A stretch of 60,896 bases of DNA, taken from the NCBI RefSeq assembly GCF_016862115.1, contig NZ_BOMI01000195.1, positions 1 through 60,896 on the forward strand. The letters run 5' to 3'. The stretch comes from Paractinoplanes deccanensis. Its GTDB lineage: Bacteria > Actinomycetota > Actinomycetes > Mycobacteriales > Micromonosporaceae. How positions within the stretch are numbered: position 1 is the stretch's first letter; each line of letters opens with the position of its first letter. Both the position numbers and the translations under genes were made by a program. Under the pieces are notes generated by a model, which did no database searches, had not been told where the DNA came from, and worked only from the letters and a program-made list of their open reading frames with translations. Below, piece after piece: positions 23,693 to 31,069 of this stretch.

Positions 23693-23822
23693 TAGTTGGG
23701 TCCTGACCTGCGGAGACGGTATCGGCTTTTCGGCCACATTGTTCACACCGAGCGACGAAACTGATACCGTCAGTACTGCCGCGGCGCTGACCGTCACCCG
23801 CACCCACAGGAGAAGGCCCGCC

Positions 23823-23981
23823 ATGATCAAGAAGGTTCTGACCTGGCTTGGTATCGCGTTCTTGATCTTCTTTATTGCCTTCAACCCGAACTCGGCCGCA
23901 TCGGTCTTCGAGTCACTCGGAGGCACGATCGCCGATATTGCCCGGGGCTTCGGCACGTTCTTCACCAACCTCGTCGCTTAG
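23823..23981 (+). CDS. Small membrane protein (52 aa)
   Basis: MIKKVLTWLGIAFLIFFIA forms one membrane helix, followed by a polar middle (FNPNSAASVFESL) and an amphipathic tail ending GFGTFFTNLVA. AGGAGA stands 9 nt upstream of the ATG. Proteins of this size and layout recur in actinobacteria next to PH-domain genes, here 9 bp upstream of one, so they may act together at the membrane. Function unknown. Confidence 0.8.
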   Translation: MIKKVLTWLGIAFLIFFIAFNPNSAASVFESLGGTIADIARGFGTFFTNLVA

Positions 23982-23990
23982 CATCACCAC

Positions 23991-24830
23991 ATGGGTGGTC
24001 CTGCTGAGCCGCACGAGCCTCGAGGCGAGGGTGCCGGGCGCCCTCGGGACGACGACGAGAACTACGGGTACAACGACCCCGCGTTCGACGACGCGTCCGA
24101 TTACTCGCGGCGCCGTACCTATTCGGACGGTCCTGGATACTCGCCGGACGCGGGTTACTCACCCAGCGCCGGCTACGCGAGCGACGGCGACCCCGGCGAC
24201 GAGTACGAGCCACCCGTCTTCACCGAGGAGGAGCTCGAGGGGCTGGGGCCCGAGGGCGGCGGCGGCCCGCGCCGCGTGCTGCCCCTCGAGGACGAACCGA
24301 CCACTCTGGTCGCCCGCTATCTCTTCCCCACCGAGCGCTACCGCGGCGAGTGGAAGAGACATTGGATCCACCTCTCCGCCCCGCTCGGCATCGGCGCCGG
24401 CGCGACTCTCGCCCTGGGCTATCTGGCCGGCTTCCTGACCCGGCAGAACATCAACGGCCTGGTGACCGCGGCCGTCCTGATCTGGCTCGGCGTGATCAGC
24501 TGGGTGGCCTGGAAGGTCTTCGACTGGTATTTCGACCGCTTCATCCTGACCAACAAGCGGGTCATGGTCGTCAACGGCATCATCACCCGGCGGGTGGCCA
24601 TGATGCCGCTGCTGCGGGTCACCGACATGAAGTACGAGCAGTCCGCGCTCGGGCGCATGCTCAGCTACGGCACGTTCGTGCTGGAGTCCGCCGGCCAGGA
24701 CCAGGCGCTGCGCGAGGTCAAGCACCTGCCCAACCCCAACGAGCTCTACCTGCGCGTCGTCGAGGAGATGTACGAGCCGCAGGCCGTCGAGGCGCGCCTC
24801 GGCAAGGACAGCGAAGGCGACGACGCGTAA
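23991..24830 (+). CDS. PH-domain (bPH2/YdbS-like) membrane protein
   Basis: Protein of 279 aa. Residues 1-95 are an acidic, Tyr/Gly/Asp-rich disordered segment. Two membrane helices (about 127-150 and 155-175) are followed by a bacterial PH domain (180-260) with the family hallmarks RFILTNKRVMVVNGIITRR and KYEQSALGRMLSYGTFVLES. Such proteins are thought to organise membrane or division complexes; the role is unknown. It follows the 52-aa membrane protein by 9 bp, and ATG at 23991 is preceded only by a weak site, suggesting coupling. Confidence 0.88.
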   Translation: MGGPAEPHEPRGEGAGRPRDDDENYGYNDPAFDDASDYSRRRTYSDGPGYSPDAGYSPSAGYASDGDPGDEYEPPVFTEEELEGLGPEGGGGPRRVLPLEDEPTTLVARYLFPTERYRGEWKRHWIHLSAPLGIGAGATLALGYLAGFLTRQNINGLVTAAVLIWLGVISWVAWKVFDWYFDRFILTNKRVMVVNGIITRRVAMMPLLRVTDMKYEQSALGRMLSYGTFVLESAGQDQALREVKHLPNPNELYLRVVEEMYEPQAVEARLGKDSEGDDA

Positions 24831-24888
24831 CCGTGAGGTGTGACGGAGCAATCGGGTCGCCGGGAGGCGGCCCGGCCCACCGTCCCGG

Positions 24889-24894
24889 TAGCGT
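24889..24894 (+). promoter_or_regulatory. Leaderless -10 element (TAGCGT) of PHP gene
   Basis: TAGCGT ends 6 nt before GTG at 24901. Confidence 0.5.
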
Positions 24895-24900
24895 TTTCAG

Positions 24901-25752
24901 GTGACCCGAATCGATCTGCACTGCCATTCCACCGCCAGCGACGGCACGCTCACCCCCGCCGAGCTGGTCAGGGCGGGGGCGGAGGCCGGTCTCGACGTCA
25001 TGGCGATCACCGACCACGACACCACGGGTGGCTGGGAGGCGGCCGCGGCGGCCCGCCCCGAAGGACTGACGTTGGTGCGGGGTGCCGAGCTGTCCTGCCG
25101 CTGGCACGGCGCCGAGCCGCCGATCGCGCTGCACATGCTCGCGTACCTCTTCGACCCGGCGGAGCCCCGCCTCGCGGGCGACCTGGCCCGGCTGCGCACC
25201 GACCGCGAGCAGCGCGCCGAAAAGATCGTGAACCGGCTGGCCGCCGACGGGGTGCCGATCACCTGGGACGAGGTGCGCGGCTACGCGGCGGGCGGCTCGG
25301 TGGGGCGGCCGCACATCGCCCAGGCGCTGATCAGGGCGGGGCTCGTCCGTACGACGACCGAGGCGTTCCACTCGCAGTGGCTGGGCGCGCGCTACTTCGT
25401 ACCGAAAGCTGATCTTGATGTGTTCGAGGCCGTGCGCGCCGTCCGGGCCGCGGGCGGCGTGACCGTTTTCGCCCATCCGCGGGCGACGGTGCGCGGGCGT
25501 GTGGTGCCGGACCGGCTGATCGTGGAGCTGGCCGAGGCGGGGCTGTTCGGCCTCGAGGCGGACCACGAGGACCACACCCCGGAGGAACGGGCGCACGTGC
25601 GGGCCCTCGCGGAGCGGCTCGGGCTCGTCGTCACCGGTTCGTCCGACTTCCACGGCACCCACAAGACGGTTCGGCTCGGTGCCTTCCTGACGGCGCCTTC
25701 CGCGTACGAGAAAATCGTGTCGGCAGCCACAGGCGTTCCCGTCCTGGGGTGA
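24901..25752 (+). CDS. PHP-domain phosphoesterase (YciV/RNase AM-like)
   Basis: Metal-dependent phosphoesterase of 283 aa. Metal motifs: DLHCHSTASDGTLTP at 5-19, AITDHDTTGGWEA around 35-47, RGAELSC with the bridging Glu, VFAHPRA, and GSSDFHGTHK near 243-252. The family includes E. coli YciV (RNase AM, 5'-trimming of RNA) and nucleoside-3',5'-bisphosphate phosphatases. The actinobacterial members are not well defined. GTG at 24901 is leaderless by position. Confidence 0.92.
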   Translation: MTRIDLHCHSTASDGTLTPAELVRAGAEAGLDVMAITDHDTTGGWEAAAAARPEGLTLVRGAELSCRWHGAEPPIALHMLAYLFDPAEPRLAGDLARLRTDREQRAEKIVNRLAADGVPITWDEVRGYAAGGSVGRPHIAQALIRAGLVRTTTEAFHSQWLGARYFVPKADLDVFEAVRAVRAAGGVTVFAHPRATVRGRVVPDRLIVELAEAGLFGLEADHEDHTPEERAHVRALAERLGLVVTGSSDFHGTHKTVRLGAFLTAPSAYEKIVSAATGVPVLG

Positions 25753-25792
25753 CACTCGACGCACCGAACTGCGGCGCGGCGGCCAGGGCCCC

Positions 25793-25798
25793 TACCTT
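25793..25798 (+). promoter_or_regulatory. Leaderless -10 element (TACCTT) of marC-like gene
   Basis: TACCTT ends 6 nt before GTG at 25805. Confidence 0.5.
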
Positions 25799-25804
25799 GT
25801 TCGG

Positions 25805-26422
25805 GTGAATCTCAAGTTCCTCGGCGAGGTCTTCGTGACCCTCTTGGTGATCGTCGACCCTCCCGGCATGGTGCCGGTCTTCCTCGCGCTGACCGGGACG
25901 ATGTCGAACAGGGACCGGATCCGGGCCGGAACGCAGGCCGTCCTGCTGGCGCTCGGCGTGATCGTCGGCTTCGCCGTCGCGGGGCAGACGCTGCTCGACT
26001 ACCTCCACGTGGACCTCCCCGCGCTCCAGGGCGCCGGCGGCCTGCTGCTCGTGCTCGTCGCGTTGCAGCTGCTCACCGGCAAGACCGACGAGCCGGCCGA
26101 GCAGGGCGGCACGAGCAACGTGGCGCTGGTGCCGATCGGCACGCCGCTGCTGGCCGGCCCCGGCGCGATCGTCGCGACCATGCTGTTCGTCCAGCGTGCG
26201 GAGGGTTTCGACGAGTACCTCGTGATCGCGATCGGCATCCTGCTCGTGATGCTGACCGTCTGGATCGTGCTGCGCTTCTCCGGCGTGATCGTCAAGCTGC
26301 TGCGGCCGGCGGGCATCGAGGTGCTCACCCGCATCGCCGGCCTGCTGCTGGCGGCCATCGCCGTACAGCTGATCGCCGACGCGATCGGTGCCTTCGTCCG
26401 GCTCGAGGCCGTCGGGCTCTGA
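25805..26422 (+). CDS. MarC-family integral membrane protein
   Basis: Membrane protein of 205 aa with six helices. MarC signatures are VTLLVIVDPPGMVPVFLALT in the first helix, QGAGGLLLVLVALQLL, and VPIGTPLLAGPGAIVATML in the middle. The family is annotated as small-molecule or antibiotic-resistance related, but direct evidence for transport is poor. It starts 52 bp after the PHP gene with its own leaderless promoter. Confidence 0.92.
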   Translation: MNLKFLGEVFVTLLVIVDPPGMVPVFLALTGTMSNRDRIRAGTQAVLLALGVIVGFAVAGQTLLDYLHVDLPALQGAGGLLLVLVALQLLTGKTDEPAEQGGTSNVALVPIGTPLLAGPGAIVATMLFVQRAEGFDEYLVIAIGILLVMLTVWIVLRFSGVIVKLLRPAGIEVLTRIAGLLLAAIAVQLIADAIGAFVRLEAVGL

Positions 26423-26459
26423 CGGGGTTTCTGTCATACCGGGCTGGCAGGATTGCAGC

Positions 26460-27341
26460 GTGCCTCCCACCAGATCCCGCGCCGGCGTCCCCGAGCAGCT
26501 CGGTTTCGACGGCATGCCCGAGCGGCTCTTCGTGTGCACCCCGAGCAAGCTGGGCGCCTACGTCGACTGCCCCCGGCGATACCGCTATTCCTACGTCGAC
26601 CGGCCCACCCCGCCCAAGGGCCCGCCGTGGGCGCACAACTCGCTGGGCGCGAGCGTCCACACCGCGCTGAAGAACTGGTTCGGCCTTCCGGCCGACCGGC
26701 GAGATCCGAGCGTCCTGCCCACGCTTCTCAAGAGCACGTGGGTACGGGAGGGCTACCGCGACGTCGACCAGGAGCGCGCGGCCTACCGGGCGGCGCTCGG
26801 CTGGCTCGAGACGTATGTGGCCGGCCTGGATCCGGAGGAGGAACCGCTCGGCGTCGAGCGCGTGGTGGCGACGAAGACGGCAGTGCTGGCCCTCAACGGC
26901 CGCGCCGACCGCATCGACTCCCGCCCCGGCCCGCAGGGCCCCGAGGCCGTGATCGTCGACTACAAGACCGGCCGCTCGGGCCTCGACGCCGACGACGCGC
27001 GCGGCTCCCTGGCGCTGGCCCTCTACGCCTACGCGGCACAGCGCGTCTTCCGCCGCCCGAGCTACCGCGTCGAGCTCCACCACCTGCCCACCGGCACGGT
27101 CGCGGCCCACGAGCACACCGAGGAGTCCCTGGCCCGCCAGGTCCGCCGAGCCGAAGACACGGCCCGCGACATCATGGCCGCCGAAAAGGCCGTCAGCGCC
27201 GGCGCCGACCCCGACGCCGAGTTCCCCACCAACCCGGGCCCCCTGTGCGGCTGGTGCGACTTCCGCAAGATCTGCCCATCCGGCTCCGAGGCGGTCGCGA
27301 AGGAGCCGTGGGCGGCGGTCTCCCACCTCACCCCGCCGTAG
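26460..27341 (+). CDS. PD-(D/E)XK nuclease-family protein (RecB/Cas4-like)
   Basis: Nuclease-fold protein of 293 aa. CTPSKLGAYVDCPRRYRYSY with the first cluster Cys, GRADRIDSR (Asp) and VIVDYKTGRS (D-x-K catalytic motif) form the RecB-like active site; the C-terminal GPLCGWCDFRKICPSG supplies three more Cys for a probable [4Fe-4S] cluster as in AddB/Cas4. There is no helicase and no cas gene nearby, so it is a stand-alone nuclease of the type common in actinobacteria. GTG at 26460 is chosen; the earlier in-frame codons overlap marC. Confidence 0.9.
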   Translation: MPPTRSRAGVPEQLGFDGMPERLFVCTPSKLGAYVDCPRRYRYSYVDRPTPPKGPPWAHNSLGASVHTALKNWFGLPADRRDPSVLPTLLKSTWVREGYRDVDQERAAYRAALGWLETYVAGLDPEEEPLGVERVVATKTAVLALNGRADRIDSRPGPQGPEAVIVDYKTGRSGLDADDARGSLALALYAYAAQRVFRRPSYRVELHHLPTGTVAAHEHTEESLARQVRRAEDTARDIMAAEKAVSAGADPDAEFPTNPGPLCGWCDFRKICPSGSEAVAKEPWAAVSHLTPP

Positions 27342-28121
27342 GAGGTCGCTGCCCATCGACGGACCGGCATCGGCGGCGACCCCACCTGGTGTCCGGACCG
27401 CGGTTCGGCCCTGGCGAGGTCGTGTCGGCTTGCCCACGCCTGGTCTGCGCGCGACCTGTCCGGCCTGCGCCCGCCCCGCCTGGCCCGCGCCCGCGTGGCC
27501 TGCGCCCGCCAGGCCTGCCGCGCGACCTTCTCTGACTGCACCTCCCGACCTGCCCTGCACGTTGCCGGTCCTGCTCTCCCGTCCTAGCCGCGACCGCGCT
27601 AGCTGTGTTGGCTCCGGTGTTGCCCTCGTTCTGGGCGAGCACCACCGGCCTCGGCGCTTCCTGCTTGAAACGCTTCATGTCGATCTCGCGTTGAGTGAGG
27701 CGGCTCGGGGAGAATGCCGGCCCGTCGTGCGGCGCTGCCGTCGGTCGGACTGTCAGGCGATGGAAGCGTCGGTCGGCGACGCGGACGGACAGGCGATGCA
27801 TGCGGTCGATCGAGGGCTTGCGATCGGCTGCGGGCCGGGGTGTTGGTCGGGCGGCGTCAGTGGTTGGCCAGGCGCTGGGAGTGTCGGGCGGTCGGAGGGC
27901 GCGGGCAGCGAGGGCGGTCAGGTGGCACGGGTGGCGCGGTCGGTCGGGTGGCGCGGTCGGTCGGGTGGCGCGGTCGGTCGGGTGGTGCGGGCGGTCGGGT
28001 GGCGCGGGCGGTCGGGTGGCGCGGGCGGTCGGGTGGCACGGGCGGTCGGGTGGCGCGGTCGGTCGGGTGGCGCGGTCGGACGGGTGGTGCGGGCGGTGGG
28101 GCGGTCGCGTGGCGTGAGCGG
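27342..28121. other. 780-bp non-coding gap with 17-bp tandem repeats
   Basis: Nothing in the first 590 bp is a convincing gene; frames are Arg/Pro/Gly-rich. One short minus-strand frame beginning at ATG 27678 (MKRFKQEAPRPVVLAQNEGN) has a less biased composition but no ribosome site or known family. The last part is a tandem repeat (separate entry) running into the end of the MpaB gene. Confidence 0.6.
27936..28088. repeat. Nine tandem copies of a 17-bp repeat
   Basis: Unit GCGGTCGGTCGGGTGGC or GCGGGCGGTCGGGTGGC, nine uninterrupted copies with 0-2 differences each, immediately before the 3' end of the MpaB gene. The 17-bp period is not a multiple of three, so it is not a protein repeat. Confidence 0.92.
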
Positions 28122-28979
28122 TCAGGCGGCGGCTGTTTGGGCGCGGGCCAGGGCGGCCTGGCGCATGGAGCTGTCGCGGTAGCGGCGGGGCAGGGTGGCG
28201 AGGACCGTCGAGAGCAGCAGGCGCAGGCCGCGGATGGAGAGGTCGGCGGTCATGTCGGTGGTGGGCCAGCCCAGGCCGCCGTAGAGGCGGCGGGCCCACG
28301 GTGGCAGCAGGGCCACGGCGGTGCCGGCTATGCCGAGGTAGGCCCAGCGGGTCGGGCCCAGGGTGAGGCCCAGGCGCAAGGCGCGCGGGCCCCACGTGTC
28401 GGGCACGGGCGGGACGGTCAGGAAGAGGGCGGTCTCGGCGGTGTCCCGGGTCATGCCGAGCTCGGGGCGGATGTCCTCGTAGTAGGCGGCGACCTCGGCG
28501 GCCGTGGACGGCACGGTGGCCGGGTCGAGGCCGACGAGCTCGGCGGCCTTCAGCTGCTCGGTGTAGTAGCGGTCGACCTCGTCGGGGGTCAGCCGCAGGC
28601 CGGCTCGGGTGGCGGTGGTCAGGAACGACTCGACCTCGGTCACGTGCACCCAGCGGAGCAGGTCCGGCTCGTCGATGCGGAAGGTCTCGCCGGTGCGCGG
28701 ATCCACGGCGGTCATCTTCGCGTGGAGGCGGCGCAGACGGCTCGAGGCCTGCTCGACCTCGGCCGTGCTCCCGTAGATGACCGTGGCGACGTACGCGGAA
28801 GTGCGACTCAGCCGGCCCCACGGATCGGCTCGGTAGCCCGAGTTCTGGGCGACGCCGGCGACGGCGCGCGGGTGCAGCGCCTGAAGGTAGAGGGAGCGCA
28901 GGCCGCCGAGCATGAGGATCGGTTCGCGGTGGAGTTTCCAGGTGACCGAATCCGGTCCGAACAGCCCGACGTCGCTCAT
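28122..28979 (-). CDS. MpaB-family oxygenase (DUF2236)
   Basis: Protein of 285 aa of the latex-clearing/mycophenolic-acid MpaB fold, a b-type heme oxygenase family. Landmarks are VTWKLHREPILMLGGLRSLYLQALHPRAV (conserved His and Arg, about residues 11-39; shown here only as a pattern), DPWGRLSRTSAYVATVIYGS, and LLRWVHVTEVESFL with a His near the heme. Substrate unknown. ATG at 28979 is chosen over an upstream start by family length. It lies 56 bp after the Fur gene on the same strand and may be Fur-controlled, which fits a heme enzyme. Confidence 0.88.
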   Translation of the reverse strand: MSDVGLFGPDSVTWKLHREPILMLGGLRSLYLQALHPRAVAGVAQNSGYRADPWGRLSRTSAYVATVIYGSTAEVEQASSRLRRLHAKMTAVDPRTGETFRIDEPDLLRWVHVTEVESFLTTATRAGLRLTPDEVDRYYTEQLKAAELVGLDPATVPSTAAEVAAYYEDIRPELGMTRDTAETALFLTVPPVPDTWGPRALRLGLTLGPTRWAYLGIAGTAVALLPPWARRLYGGLGWPTTDMTADLSIRGLRLLLSTVLATLPRRYRDSSMRQAALARAQTAAA

Positions 28980-29035
28980 GACATCCAGACTGCCACGGCC
29001 GCGGGCCAAATTTGAACCCGTTCAGATAACGGGAT

Positions 29036-29464
29036 TCACGCCTCGTCGTCGTGGCGCTTCTGGCAGGCGGGGCAGAGACCCCAGAACGTCACCTCGGCCT
29101 CGTCGAGCTGGAAGCCGTGGCTCGTGGACGGCGTCAGGCAGGGCCGCTCGCCGACGGCGCAGTCGACGTCGGCGATCTCGCCGCAGCCCCGGCAGACGAT
29201 GTGGTGGTGGTTGTCGCCCACCCGGGCCTCGTAACGGGCGGAGCTGCCCGCCGGCTCCAGGCGCCGGGCGAGGCCGGCCCGGGACAGCGCGCCGAGCACG
29301 TCGTAGATCGCCTGGGTCGAGACCGAGTCGAGCCGTACGCGGGCACGCTGGGCGATCTCCTCGACGTCGAGGTGGCCGCCCTCGGTGAGGATGTCCAGCA
29401 CGGCGAGGCGCGGCTTGGTGACCCGCAGGCCGTGCTCCCGGAGTAGATCTTCACCGTGGGGCAT
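29036..29464 (-). CDS. fur: Fur-family metalloregulator (FurA-like)
   Basis: Transcriptional regulator of 142 aa. The N-terminal winged helix has LREHGLRVTKPRLAVLDIL, the recognition region STQAIYDVLGALSRAGL, and the metal/dimer domain DNHHHIVCRGCGEIADVD plus FWGLCPACQ, giving two CX2C pairs for a structural zinc. In mycobacteria and Streptomyces FurA/CatR precedes a catalase; here the next gene is an MpaB oxygenase. A candidate operator (GTTGAAAACCCAAC) lies 23 bp upstream. Confidence 0.93.
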   Translation of the reverse strand: MPHGEDLLREHGLRVTKPRLAVLDILTEGGHLDVEEIAQRARVRLDSVSTQAIYDVLGALSRAGLARRLEPAGSSARYEARVGDNHHHIVCRGCGEIADVDCAVGERPCLTPSTSHGFQLDEAEVTFWGLCPACQKRHDDEA

Positions 29465-29486
29465 CGGTCAATGACAGCACGCTCTT

Positions 29487-29500
29487 GTTGAAAACCCAAC
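29487..29500. promoter_or_regulatory. Candidate Fur-type operator GTTG-N6-CAAC
   Basis: Imperfect palindrome GTTGAAAACCCAAC, A/T-rich compared with its surroundings, upstream of fur; suggests autoregulation. Confidence 0.4.
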
Positions 29501-29626
29501 TTTTCCGCGGCGCAATCCCACGCGAGGTGAACCGCCGGCGAGTGATCGGCGTAAGCGGACACGAGGACGTTTGCGCCGTCAGATACTTCTAAGCTGTCGG
29601 CCGACCGGTTCGATCGAGGAGGCGTC

Positions 29627-30100
29627 GTGTTCGACCAGATAAACGGCCTGCCGGTGCATGCGCTGGTGCTGCATGCCGCGGTGGTGTTCGTTCCGCTGCT
29701 GGCCCTAGGGGCCGTCGTCTATGCGCTGGTGCCGCAGTGGCGTCCCCGGATGGGCTGGGCGGTGGGCCTGCTGGCCGTGGCCGCGCCGGCGTCGGCCTTC
29801 GTCGCGAAGGCGTCGGGCACCGAGCTCTACAACCGCCTCCTCGGCCAGGGCATCAGCGGCCCCGGCAAGGAGATCCTCGACGACCACATGGCGTACGGAA
29901 CGCGCACGTTCTGGTTTTCCCTGGCCCTCGGCGTGGCAGCCCTCGCCATGGTCGTCGTGACGTGGCGCCGCACGGGCCGCCTCCCCCTGATCGGCGAGGC
30001 CGCCGGCGCGGTGGTCCTGGTGGTTCTGGCCGCCATCTCCGGCTATTACGTCTTCAAGACCGGCGACTCGGGCGCGACCGCCGTGTGGGGCACCTACTAG
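29627..30100 (+). CDS. DUF2231 membrane protein
   Basis: Protein of 157 aa with four membrane helices (about 8-32, 42-60, 88-108, 122-145). The start FDQINGLPVHALVLHAAVVF with its His pair and the region between helices 2 and 3 (HMAYGTRTFW) match the DUF2231 family, which is often found near redox or heme proteins. GTG at 29627 has GGAGG 6 nt upstream (GAGGAGGCGTC). Function unknown. Confidence 0.88.
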   Translation: MFDQINGLPVHALVLHAAVVFVPLLALGAVVYALVPQWRPRMGWAVGLLAVAAPASAFVAKASGTELYNRLLGQGISGPGKEILDDHMAYGTRTFWFSLALGVAALAMVVVTWRRTGRLPLIGEAAGAVVLVVLAAISGYYVFKTGDSGATAVWGTY

Positions 30101-30150
30101 ACCGGTTCGGCAAGCGGACGGCTGGATCCGTTCGGCAAGGCAGGCGAACA

Positions 30151-30185
30151 GACGCCGGCGTGGTGGCAGCCACCGCACCGGCGTC
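30151..30185. terminator. Stem-loop after DUF2231 gene
   Basis: GACGCCGG (30151-30158) pairs with CCGGCGTC (30178-30185), with an inner GGTGG/CCACC stem, followed by TTGCTG. It lies between convergent genes. Confidence 0.55.
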
Positions 30186-30224
30186 TTGCTGCGTGAGCGC
30201 CCAGGCTGAGGCCCGACGGGTTGG

Positions 30225-30557
30225 TCAGAAGATGACCCGCGCGCAGAGCAGGCACATCAGGATGAGGGCGATCGCCCCGGCGACCAGGCCCACGCCGTAG
30301 GTGACCGTGCGGGCCGAGCCTTCCGCCTCGTCGAGGGCATCCATGTCCTGCGCGGGCATGCTGCGCGGGGGCGGCGGCTGCGCGATGGTGGGCGGCCGCC
30401 AGCTCGGCGAGGGCGGCGCGGGCCGTGGCGGGCCGGGATAGTCAGGCTCGGGTTTGGGGGCGGGTTCCGTGGAGTCGGGGGCCGGACCGGGCACGGCAGA
30501 GTCAGGATCCGGTCGCTGCCAGTAGGAGTCGTCCGGGACGCCGGTGGGGCTGCTCAC
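30225..30557 (-). CDS. Pro-rich protein with C-terminal membrane anchor
   Basis: Protein of 110 aa. A Pro/Asp-rich cytoplasmic N-terminus (MSSPTGVPDDSYWQRP) runs to about residue 80, then a single C-terminal hydrophobic helix TVTYGVGLVAGAIALILMCL ends the protein, a tail-anchor layout. The start GTG at 30557 is chosen because TACCGT stands 8 nt upstream; GTG at 30563 is too close to it. It is divergent from the next small gene, with only 64 bp between start codons. Function unknown. Confidence 0.65.
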   Translation of the reverse strand: MSSPTGVPDDSYWQRPDPDSAVPGPAPDSTEPAPKPEPDYPGPPRPAPPSPSWRPPTIAQPPPPRSMPAQDMDALDEAEGSARTVTYGVGLVAGAIALILMCLLCARVIF

Positions 30558-30565
30558 GTTCACCG

Positions 30566-30571
30566 ACGGTA
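30566..30571 (-). promoter_or_regulatory. Leaderless -10 element (TACCGT)
   Basis: Minus-strand TACCGT ends 8 nt before GTG at 30557. Confidence 0.4.
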
Positions 30572-30608
30572 CAGCCGAAGGGGGAAGACTTCCGCAGCGG
30601 CGCGGGCC

Positions 30609-30614
30609 TACCCT
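30609..30614 (+). promoter_or_regulatory. Leaderless -10 element (TACCCT)
   Basis: TACCCT ends 7 nt before GTG at 30622. Confidence 0.5.
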
Positions 30615-30621
30615 CTTAGGC

Positions 30622-30798
30622 GTGGACATCCTGGATGAGCCCGAGCGCGACTTGGACGGCGAACGCGAGGTCGACTTCGAGTCGGAGGAGGCGCCCGTCC
30701 TCCCCGACCAGACCCGGGACGACACCGAGCGCGGCTGGGGCGAACGCTCCTTCGACAACGACGAGCGCCTGCTGGAGGACCGCCCGCCCCACTGGTGA
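30622..30798 (+). CDS. Small acidic protein (58 aa)
   Basis: A 58-aa, strongly acidic protein starting MDILDEPERDLDGEREVD and ending DNDERLLEDRPPHW. I recall close matches in Micromonosporaceae with an invariant C-terminal DERLLEDRPPHW, but this was not checked. There is no Shine-Dalgarno; a TACCCT element 7 nt upstream makes the GTG at 30622 the expected transcript start. Function unknown; the charge and the conserved aromatic end suggest a protein-binding peptide. Confidence 0.75.
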   Translation: MDILDEPERDLDGEREVDFESEEAPVLPDQTRDDTERGWGERSFDNDERLLEDRPPHW

Positions 30799-30937
30799 GC
30801 ACACCCCACAGACGCCAAACACCGTCCTCCCACGCGGCCCGCACCAGCGCCGCGCGCGAACACGCGCCCGCCGAGACGGCGCCGCGCGAACGCACGCCGC
30901 CAGTTTGCGCCGCGCGTGAACCGTGCTCGTGACGTGC

Positions 30938-31068
30938 GATCGAGCGGTTCCCGTGCCGGTGGGAAGGGCTGGGGCGGCGCGTGATCGAGCGGCTCCTGTG
31001 CCCGTGGAACGGGCTTGGGCTGCGCGCAATCGAACGGCGCCGGCGTAGGCGGGCTGGGATCGCGCAGG
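30938..31068. repeat. 45-bp direct repeat, two full copies and one partial
   Basis: Copies begin at 30938, 30983 and 31028, each opening with a version of GATCGAGCGG and containing GTGGGAAGGGCTGGGG-like sequence; the third is diverged. They lie in the 271-bp gap between the small acidic gene and the end of the CpaB-like gene, which otherwise shows nothing I can name. Confidence 0.6.
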
Positions 31069-31069
31069 T

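Noticed and set aside
27328..27678. Small minus-strand frame MKRFKQEAPRPVVLAQNEGN... as a peptide precursor
   Set aside because: No convincing ribosome site or maturation gene nearby, and the downstream part turns into Arg/Gly-rich shadow sequence.
27936..28088. Possible CRISPR array or protein repeat
   Set aside because: Repeats are contiguous without spacers, and 17 bp is out of phase with codons.
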